Part shown: in pieces, positions 56,399 to 64,000 of the stretch
Numbering within the stretch: the stretch's first letter is position 1
Layout: the number at the start of each line of letters is the position of its first letter
Assembly: GCA_003194525.1 (NCBI GenBank)
Contig: NBIV01000036.1
Location: 310,001-374,000, forward strand
Direction: 5' to 3'
DNA: 64,000 bases
Source of the DNA: Gracilariopsis chorda
Taxonomy: Eukaryota; Rhodophyta; Florideophyceae; Gracilariales; Gracilariaceae
The notes under the pieces: model-generated
What the model was told of the DNA's origin: nothing
Database searches by the model: none
What the model saw: only the letters and a program-made list of their open reading frames with translations
Translations under genes and position numbers: made by a program

Positions 56399-59300
56399 TC
56401 ATGCAACCAGAGCGGGGTTAAACACCCTATCACGCAGTATTGAGTCTGTGGGACTACTGCTCGACCCGGTATGCATTCCTTCAAAGGCCACAGGTCTGGT
56501 AATCATCGATGATCCACCATACACGTCACGGCCATATATATGGGTTGGCCTGTTACCTCTATCATAGTTTCTCCACGCCTGCCAGTACAAACCTTCGACA
56601 TTGCGTACCCATCGCTCTGTGTCAAACAATGCGTTGGTGTCCCTTGATGCCTCAAGCTTTGCTCTGATTGCAGCCAATCGAGGTCTGTTCGTAGCCAGCT
56701 CAACCGCGAGATCTTCGTATGCATTCATGTCAGGAGCAACCAACTCTGGAAATCCTGCGGCGGTGAGTAAACTGGCTGCCACTCTAGAAGCGAAAAGAGA
56801 ACCTGGACATGTGATCATGGGAACTCCCGACCACAGTACATCTGTTCCTGTGGTGTGCGCGTTACATGTTGGTGTGTCCAGGAACAAGTCCCCGAGACCA
56901 GCTCGAGCGACATGCTCTTCCTTCCCAGCAACGTCAGTGAAAACCAGCCTATCCGGGGTAAGACCACGTGAGTAAGCCTCGTGCCTTATCCGTTGCTCAG
57001 CTGTTGGTGGGAAACGAAGTAACCAAATCTTCGAGTTGGGCACTCGTTTCAGTATTCGTGCCCATACGTCAAATGTATCCGGTGACAGCTTGTAGAGCTG
57101 GTTGTGCATAAGGAACAGAAAGCAGTCTTCCGGTAGACCATACCTTGCTCTGGTCAACGGCCCTGATGGATATGCCGCAGGACCTCGAAAGCTAGTTTGT
57201 CTATGATCGTTAACGAAATAGCTGTGCGGATGGTACAGCAGTGATTCCGAATGCATGCGCGAAGCCAGACTGGGCGGGGAAGTGACAACATCGGTGATAA
57301 AATACTCGATGTAGCTTGCACCAAGGGTTCCTGGAAAACCCATAAAAGACACTTGGACTGGAGCAGGTCGCAATGCGAAAAGCTCGGTTCGAGCACCTTT
57401 GGTGTAGCCATTGCAATTCACAAGAACATGGATCCCGTCATTTGCTATAGCTTCCGCGGATTGCTTGGCGGAAAATGCAGAAATATCAAGAAAGTGTTCA
57501 GCCTCCCTCTCAATCCGTCTTCGCCATTCCGAGCCATCTGAAGGCGTGAGGGCATAGCAGAAGCATTCAACACTCGTACCTTTTCCATGAAGCCCATATA
57601 TGCTCTGAGTCAAGTGGCTGTATGGATGATTATTATAGTCGGATGAAACATACCCAACCTTCAGGCGGGCTCTTGGCCCTCTCGGTCGGCTCCATTGCTG
57701 AGTAACGCGCGGGATTCCGGCCACCACGGATTCCGCTCTCGAGGCGTAGGCGGCAGATAATGCCTTGAACTTCTCCGGGCTAAGAGGGTAAATGAGGGCA
57801 TGAAAAGGCTGGACACTAGGAAGTCCACTAATAAGAACGGGAGAAACAACCGAAGGTGAACTTGAAATGAACTTTGCGAACTTACTCTTCAGCGTGGACT
57901 TCCTGAAAACGGCCGGCGAAGAGGGATGATGGACGTATTTTCTTCGGACTGATTTGTCCGAGTTCTCTTCTCGAAGATGGGTGCTGGACAGCGAACCATC
58001 TCGCTCCGACCTAGAACAACAGGCGTCCACCAGTTGCGGTGTGGAGTTAGATAGGGCGCCAGCAAGAGTGTGCTGCAGGCCTGAAGGAGTTCCCGGGTTC
58101 CTCATCATAGCAACAAGTTGTTTGTCAATGATGGCCAACAAAGTCGCAAAGTTCTGCGTGCGATCCGTCCAGTCACAAATCACGCTCAGCGAGTGCACCA
58201 TATTGCAGAATGCATCCGGCAAGTCGGGACGCAGCGAGAGTGCAGCCTTGTAACTGGCGACCGACTCTTCAATCTTGTTAAGGTCCTTGTATGTATTAGC
58301 CAAGTTGGCGTGGTGGTCAGCGGCGTCTGGTTGAAGATTGACGGACCGGATGTAGAACGGAATCGCTTCCTCTGTCCTGCCCATGTCACGCAGCGCAGTT
58401 CCAAGTCCGGCGGCAGCTTCAGCCAGGTTGGGGTCTGCCATCAAAGCGGCTCGATACTGAATCTCAGCTTCCTGGGGCTTACCTTGGTCGCGGAGCAAGC
58501 CTGCCAAGTTGCAGTGAGCCGTCGGGAAGCCCGGATGACAAGAAAGAGCCGCGTTGTAACAATGCATGGCATCAAAAATAGCTCCTCGAGCCCTCATCGC
58601 ATTACCGAGGTTGTTCCAAGCATTGGGATGTCTCGGGGAAATATTAAGCGCGGCACGGTAGGCCATTTCGGCCTCGTTGATTCTACCAATTGAGCGCAGT
58701 GTGTTGCCAACATCATTGAAGATATCTTCAGCAAGCACAGGGGCAAAGTCCAAGGGAGTCGGAAACTCGGACATGTTGGGATCATAGACTCCTTGAGTAT
58801 ACATGGCATTTGCAAAGGCGGTGCGAGCGTCGGCAGATTCCGGACAGATAGCAATACAAGCGCGATAGACGTCGGCGGCAAGGTCAGCTCGACCTACATC
58901 TCGGCAGGCGCGAGCAACCGCCATGTAAGAATCCAACATATCGACAGGGACGGTGAACTGTACAGGAGCCAATATTTCTGGCATAGCCATGATGGGTGGG
59001 GCAGAAACCTGAGCGGCTGGAACGAGTTGCTGCATAGTAAAGTCTTCAGAGGGATCGAGTGGCTGTGCAGATGTTTGACCCAGAGGTTGCTGTGCTGGAG
59101 CTAAGAGCAAAGCAGTGGGTTGAGGTGGGTGATTGGCAAAGGATTGAGGAGTATATCTGTCCATGACACCGTGTTGAGCAATGGATGGGTTCGGCCCTGG
59201 ATGCGTTCCATATTGGTCGGGCGAAGACATTCGGAACGGTGGGAGTGAGAAGATGGTGGTCTGAGATGGGTGGAGGTGGTGGTTGGAGTTAGTAGGGAAG

Positions 59301-60280
59301 GAGGCGGGATATAAGACATCATTGGATACGGGATCGTCGTGGGCCATGTTCTGTAACGAAGTGGGAGCAGGCATTGGAAAATGGTGTTGAAGTGTGGAAT
59401 GAGGGTCATGGTGAAAAGAGTGCGGAGGGCGCAACGAATTGACATAGGCCATATTTGCAGAGCTGTCCTCCTGCAGATGAGACTGAAGAGAATTTGTGTC
59501 GGTGAGGTGATAGGGATTGGAATCATGCTTGGATTGGGGTTGCTTTCCAGACGAGGGTTTTGGCAGCGATGGAGTTTGAATGTGCAGGGCGGTTGAGGCG
59601 ACGGATTGATGCGGGAGATATGGCACGGGCTGCGATTCGCTCTTGCTCTGATGCGGCTGAAAGTGGGGCGGGTGGTGGTGGGAATGGAGATTGGAGTGGA
59701 TGTGATGCTGATTGGCGGCATCGGTGGGGAGATGAGGAGCAGCGATGTGGGTGAGTTCGCGATCGAAAGGAGCAAGATGGACGACAGGCTGGGGGGCGGT
59801 ATCAAACAGGGTATGAGCTGGCGGAACGGGCGAAAAAGAGGTGGGGTCGTAATATTGTACAGACTCGCGCGGAGGTTGATGGTGCGATAGAGCAGAAGGA
59901 GCAGGCCTCTGAGACAGAGTTGGGGGGTGGTGCGGATGAAGATGTGGGTATGTAGAGTCAGTGAGCACGAGCGAGTGGGGATAGAGTTGGGGTTGCGGTG
60001 GTTGGTGATGTTCCTGTTGCAGGACGGGGGCATCGTGGGCGGGATGCATTGGTGCGAAATGCGGCTGGGCGTTGTGGAATTGAATGGGGGGATGCACAGC
60101 CGCGGGGTTTGGCGACGGTTGGGCTGGATAGAATGGATTGTGCGAGTGGGCAGGCATGGTGAAAGGAGGGGATGAAGAGAGGCGACGGGGCGGTTGAGAG
60201 AGAGGAGAGTGCAAGTCGGGGCGCAAACGCAATTGATGAGGCAACGAAAGTGGTGGCACCAGGTGCAGGGTGGCGGCCAT
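56399..60280 (-). CDS. OGT: O-GlcNAc transferase (OGT / SECRET AGENT type)
   Basis: 1293 aa from an ATG. It transfers N-acetylglucosamine from UDP-GlcNAc to Ser/Thr of nuclear and cytoplasmic proteins. Residues 1 to about 440 are a Pro/His/Gln/Ser-rich disordered extension. TPR repeats span about 450-700 (NAWNNLGNAMRARG, TAHCNLAGLLRDQG). The catalytic part starts with CDWTD and is interrupted by a Ser-rich insert (about 735-820) before HALIYPLS. Key motifs are VGYVSSDYNNHPYSHL (about 875-890), LVNCNGYTKGARTELFALRPAP, the UDP-contact Lys1064 in HNQLYKLSP, and TCNAHTTGTDVLWSGVPMIT. All match OGT (GT41) rather than the fucosyltransferase SPINDLY, although separating the two plant-type clades by eye is not fully safe. 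Confidence 0.93.
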   Translation of the reverse strand: MAATLHLVPPLSLPHQLRLRPDLHSPLSQPPRRLSSSPPFTMPAHSHNPFYPAQPSPNPAAVHPPIQFHNAQPHFAPMHPAHDAPVLQQEHHQPPQPQLYPHSLVLTDSTYPHLHPHHPPTLSQRPAPSALSHHQPPRESVQYYDPTSFSPVPPAHTLFDTAPQPVVHLAPFDRELTHIAAPHLPTDAANQHHIHSNLHSHHHPPHFQPHQSKSESQPVPYLPHQSVASTALHIQTPSLPKPSSGKQPQSKHDSNPYHLTDTNSLQSHLQEDSSANMAYVNSLRPPHSFHHDPHSTLQHHFPMPAPTSLQNMAHDDPVSNDVLYPASFPTNSNHHLHPSQTTIFSLPPFRMSSPDQYGTHPGPNPSIAQHGVMDRYTPQSFANHPPQPTALLLAPAQQPLGQTSAQPLDPSEDFTMQQLVPAAQVSAPPIMAMPEILAPVQFTVPVDMLDSYMAVARACRDVGRADLAADVYRACIAICPESADARTAFANAMYTQGVYDPNMSEFPTPLDFAPVLAEDIFNDVGNTLRSIGRINEAEMAYRAALNISPRHPNAWNNLGNAMRARGAIFDAMHCYNAALSCHPGFPTAHCNLAGLLRDQGKPQEAEIQYRAALMADPNLAEAAAGLGTALRDMGRTEEAIPFYIRSVNLQPDAADHHANLANTYKDLNKIEESVASYKAALSLRPDLPDAFCNMVHSLSVICDWTDRTQNFATLLAIIDKQLVAMMRNPGTPSGLQHTLAGALSNSTPQLVDACCSRSERDGSLSSTHLREENSDKSVRRKYVHHPSSPAVFRKSTLKSKFAKFISSSPSVVSPVLISGLPSVQPFHALIYPLSPEKFKALSAAYASRAESVVAGIPRVTQQWSRPRGPRARLKVGYVSSDYNNHPYSHLTQSIYGLHGKGTSVECFCYALTPSDGSEWRRRIEREAEHFLDISAFSAKQSAEAIANDGIHVLVNCNGYTKGARTELFALRPAPVQVSFMGFPGTLGASYIEYFITDVVTSPPSLASRMHSESLLYHPHSYFVNDHRQTSFRGPAAYPSGPLTRARYGLPEDCFLFLMHNQLYKLSPDTFDVWARILKRVPNSKIWLLRFPPTAEQRIRHEAYSRGLTPDRLVFTDVAGKEEHVARAGLGDLFLDTPTCNAHTTGTDVLWSGVPMITCPGSLFASRVAASLLTAAGFPELVAPDMNAYEDLAVELATNRPRLAAIRAKLEASRDTNALFDTERWVRNVEGLYWQAWRNYDRGNRPTHIYGRDVYGGSSMITRPVAFEGMHTGSSSSPTDSILRDRVFNPALVA

Positions 60281-61560
60281 AGCACGGGCGCGAGGGGGTT
60301 TGGGGGGGGGGGGGGGGGGGGATTTGGACAGAGGGTCAGGAAGGATCCATGAAGAAGGCGTTGGCGCTAGACGCAGGAAGGGGGTGGTTGGAGCAGGGGA
60401 AGGGCTGGGGCGGGAGGGAGGTGTGGGAGATGGGGGTGGTGCAAGCGGCGAAGAAAGGGTTGGGAGGGGGGGTGTGTGTGGGGGTAGGTATGTAGGTAGT
60501 GGTGGGGGGGTAGGCGTTTGGGGGTGTGGTACTGTGATGTGGACAGGGGGGGGTGGTGGGGGACAGGGGCCGTGTGGGTACCGAACGGTAGTAGCAAACG
60601 CAAACGTTGGTGACCCTTGAGGATTGGACAGGTGGAGATTGCGCTTGACAACGGCGAATGGTGTGGCAAAAGACTCTGTGCGGCGTGGCCAGCGATGCAG
60701 CGTACGTGTGCGTTACGTAGTGCGCGCGTGCGGAGCACGCGCGCCACGTGTGCGACGTTGCGCACGCTGGTTGGACGCGAAAACAATGGCGATGGCGGCG
60801 CTGACAACTCATTGGGCGGCGACCATTTGTACAGCGCCATGCCATTGCGATGGGCAACTGCACGTGGATGGCAGCGCAGCGCGCCGCTGCCAACGGGCTG
60901 TTGCGCGCAGCCTCTCAGCCGGCGTGCGCGGCGGCCGATATTCGCTCTGTCCAAGTGCACGTTGCGAAGCGACGGCGACGACCACTTGCTCGCGCGCAAC
61001 AGCTTCGACGGCGTTGGGCGGGCGGCCGCCGCCGCGCGCGCTTGAGCAATGGGTTGTCAAACTTGAGCGACCGTTTGCTGGCGCCCAATGGGCGCGCGCG
61101 CGCACAACGCGTGCGCGCTGCGCGCCCGTGCGCCCACTCGACGCGCCAATCAGCGCGCAGCCGCGCAGAAGCACGTGGCGTGCACCGTCTGTAAGCAGCG
61201 GCCGTCTGTCAGCCGCGCGCTGCTTCCAGCCGCCGCGCGCGCCGCGGCTGGCGCAGGAGCGACGACGACGTGCTACGTGTTGCCGGCTGAATTTTGGATA
61301 TTTGTTGCGGAGACGCGGTTGGTGCGTTGCTCTCGCGCGCGGGGGGGGGGGTGTCAGCCAGCGCGGTGGTTGCGAGACGCGCGCCCGCAGTGCATGCGCC
61401 CCGCGCAGCGCTCTTGCAGCGCGACATTCGTTTGCGTTCGCTGCGTCTGCCCGTGTACTGTTGTTGGTGCACATGTGGTGCATGATCGCCAATCAACGTC
61501 GCATGTTTGTGCGCAGAAACAACATCAAAAACGATTCGTCGCGCTGTTTTTAACCGCCGT
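60281..61560. promoter_or_regulatory. GC-rich upstream region of OGT with G20 run
   Basis: The first 330 bp are G-rich on the plus strand (C-rich leader for OGT) and include a run of 20 G at 60302-60321. From about 60700 to 61400 the DNA is dominated by GCGC/CGCG steps on both strands. Overlapping open frames on both strands (up to about 300 codons, Arg/Ala-rich) follow from this composition and show no family features. It looks like a CpG-island-type promoter. Confidence 0.5.
60302..60321. repeat. Homopolymer run of 20 G
   Basis: Seen directly. It lies about 22 bp upstream of the OGT start codon; its length is likely unstable and prone to sequencing error. Confidence 0.9.
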
Positions 61561-64000
61561 CTCACATTGGTGCGCGTTGCGTCATCAATATCGCACACCT
61601 ACATACAGCGCTTACACGTTACACTTGTGACACACACGCTGTTGCGCCCCTTCCAACCGAATCTACCCACAGAGTTATCTACGAAGGGTACGATTGCTAG
61701 TACATACCTGTACTCCAATCGAAAAATGTACAACCGTATTACCCACCAAACGATAAGTTAACCTGCGCAAAATATAAGCTTCACATATTCTGCGCTCCAT
61801 ACCGGGGCCGTTTTGCATATCATCCAAAAGCTACTGAGCCACATGCCATGCGCTCCCTCCATTGCTTTTGTCTCCGCCCTCATTAACACCCAAATCCACT
61901 CCGATAATCGCTGTTTGTCGACCAACTCCCGAACAACTGAAGCCGTTTGCCTTTGAAACAAACAAAACGTGTCCAGAAAGCAACATTCACCTTCACCCCA
62001 TTCCATTTGGAGACACTTGCGTGTTGCATCACCTTACCAACGAACACGTAAACCGTACCAACAGCTCCACATCTTGCATTAGCCCAAGTAAACACCTATC
62101 CCACGCATTTTAATCAAAACAAAACTTTCGTTTCACCATTCAAAAAATCAGCCGTTTCAGCACGAAAGAAGAAAAGCTCACAACACTCAACCTTAGTTAG
62201 TATACAACAGTTGTCCAAGTATTCACACAAAAGCCGCCCCAAACTACAATATATAACTTCACACACAAAAGCAAAACACCCCCAAATGCCTGTCAAAGCT
62301 CTCTACCATCACAACTCCAGCACACAAATAAAACGCTTTGCACCACACGTTCCAACTCAACATCACAACAGCACTTTACCTAAACTTCAATAAAGCCTAC
62401 AACGCGCCACGCGTTCATATCTGTCCTTCTGTCTTAGGCGCTGGCGTCTGGTCGCGGAACACGAGCCATCCTCGTCGCTCTCAGCCACCAATTCCCAACT
62501 TGTCCTTTGTTTAGTGAAAATACCCGGTTTTTAGCCACTTCATTTGACACTCAACGCGCTCCCTGACCGCCCGTTTTTCACCGAGGTCTGCCCGGTCTGC
62601 CTGTCTAGCTAGGTAAACTATCTACCGACGCTCCTCCACCAAACCTACTGAAGATCGCTCAAAGGAGAGCAGCCGAATGCGAAGGATAAAAATATGTGAA
62701 TGCTTGCACCCACCTTGTCCAAAACAATAGCCCTCTTGCCAACGAAATGTCTCCAATTCCACACACACCACCAGTTGAGCAACTCTGCGTTCTAGCTAGA
62801 TATACCCTTCGGTACACATATTTTTCGGACATAGCAACGCAGCCTCCATCATCGAATATTCCAATTTCTTCCAAATATTTGAGAGCAAACCAGATGAACC
62901 GATATCAGCATATCTCACCAATACATCGCGCAGATATAATTCAGTCGTCGATACGTTCCACCTACAAGGGTACAGTAACTTATCGCGGGTACAGGTACTG
63001 TAACTGCTAGCAATTGCTAACCCTTTACTACATTACTCTGGCCATCATATACGAACAACAACTGCAATAATCTGGTCGCCAGTGTTACGAGACTATAGAT
63101 GCCCTTTTTTCTTTACATGTGTCCAAACGTTCGCTCTGTCTAGAGCATTTACATTTGTGTCGGTCTGAGTTTTAAATTTCTTATGAGCAAAGGACTGTTG
63201 ATCTTGATGAGAGGCTGAATCGCCGCCTTTCTTTAATTTTCATGTCCCATAAGGAAGGACAGCAGCAGCTCGTAAAATTGGACCGTGTTGTGTTAAAACA
63301 GGTTTCATGAATAGTTACTCTGCAGTTATAAATACAGTAATTTTTAAGTCTTCGAGTGGACGCACATCCCCTCGGTCTGTGGAGAGATCTAACCCCACGA
63401 GGGAGTTGTCTATTAAAGAAAGTTGCGCCATCTTCGAAGCAAAGCCTTCTTCTTCGCAGGACGGTCGCCAACGTTGATTGCCGCCACTAAAAAGAAAGCA
63501 AACACTCTTTGCTGTATCGTGACCTCTGTCCTCTTTTCTCTCACAAGAATATCGTCACTTACTATACCTTCATGTTTCCTTCCTTCTGCAATAGCCGTAG
63601 TGCTGCACAAGTTTGAACTGAACAAAAGTTGTTACATTCAGTACCCATTTACCCTTGGTAGAAAAGGGCCATTGTTTTTCGTGCAATAAAGCTATGCTTA
63701 ATTGGATTTGGAGGGAGTATACAAGATATTGATTTAGAGTTTTAAGGATAAACTATTATTACGTGTGGTGTGGAATATACCGTTCTTGTGTATGGAATAG
63801 AGGTCTAGCAGATACTTTCATGCCTCAGATCGACGTTAAGCTTGCCAGATTCTTATTCCAAAGAAGGAAAAGGCCCTGTGTAGTTCGTTGACTGGATATT
63901 TGGTGGAGAATGGACACTACTACATGGCTTTCAGGAACAAGACAAATAAAAAGAGAGAAGAACTTCAAGCCTGGAAGTAAAAGGATGAAAAGGGTTGTGC
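61561..64000. other. AT-richer stretch with no recognised content
   Basis: Only short frames without family features. No tRNA, repeat pair or mobile element was recognised. A short inverted piece, AAGGGTACAGTAACTTATCGCGGGTACAGGTACTGT, occurs near 62970. Confidence 0.45.

Noticed and set aside
16588-60280. Operon-like gene organisation
   Set aside because: Genes alternate strands with their own promoters. Nuclear eukaryotic content and introns speak against prokaryotic or polycistronic organisation.
60624-61553. Overlapping frames of 230-310 codons on both strands upstream of OGT
   Set aside because: Arg/Ala-rich products of GCGC-rich DNA, open in several frames at once, with no motif.

Overview
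The window looks like nuclear DNA of a red alga, probably a florideophyte of the Chondrus type. This is an inference from content. The genes are plainly eukaryotic and nuclear (alpha-tubulin, GCN5, exocyst SEC3, pescadillo, ERO1, VPS41, COX11, ELL, O-GlcNAc transferase). A plastid-type sigma-70 factor with a long N-terminal extension sits among them, which means a photosynthetic eukaryote whose plastid keeps a bacterial-type RNA polymerase. Nearly all genes read as one uninterrupted frame. Only two contain introns I can demonstrate, and these are 92-139 nt long. Gene islands alternate with long, worn, transposon-rich stretches. Most genes are named from conserved motifs read by eye.

Layout. 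1-560: 3' end of alpha-tubulin. 561-3090: decayed DNA ending in a LINE fragment. 3283-4686: GCN5 (minus). 5448-7124: hAT-like transposase. 7125-15567: repeat-rich desert with two more LINE tail fragments, a LINE reverse-transcriptase remnant, a Ty3/Gypsy fossil, a 46-bp perfect palindrome and one orphan gene. 15568-32000: dense gene island with an RNase D-like exonuclease, a BED-finger protein, a pyruvate dehydrogenase E2/E3BP-like protein, a BRCT protein, a twin CX9C protein, the sigma factor, ELL, a mitochondrial MRS2 magnesium channel and an organellar nucleoside diphosphate kinase. 32000-38300: mostly non-coding around one orphan gene. 38317-51800: second island with SEC3, pescadillo, a small membrane ORF, an orphan helical protein, ERO1, VPS41 and COX11. 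51997-54210: complete pogo-like DNA transposon. 56399-60280: O-GlcNAc transferase. 60281-64000: GC-rich promoter region, then sequence without recognisable genes.

Genes are arranged as divergent pairs sharing GC-rich promoters and convergent pairs with very short gaps (82-252 bp), not as operons. Themes are organelle function (E2/E3BP, MRS2, COX11, NDK, sigma factor, CX9C protein), secretion and vesicle traffic (SEC3, VPS41, ERO1) and transcription or chromatin (GCN5, ELL).

The most striking observations are these. (1) A nucleoside diphosphate kinase gene whose catalytic histidine is carried by a 9-nt microexon; skipping it would leave the frame intact but remove exactly Val-Ile-His. (2) An E2-like protein whose catalytic His and Gly are replaced in the same manner as in animal E3-binding protein (PDHX). 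(3) A structurally complete DD35D pogo-like transposon with TA target duplications. (4) A LINE RNase H domain split by a Tudor-like segment. (5) A sigma-factor gene with no in-frame ATG.
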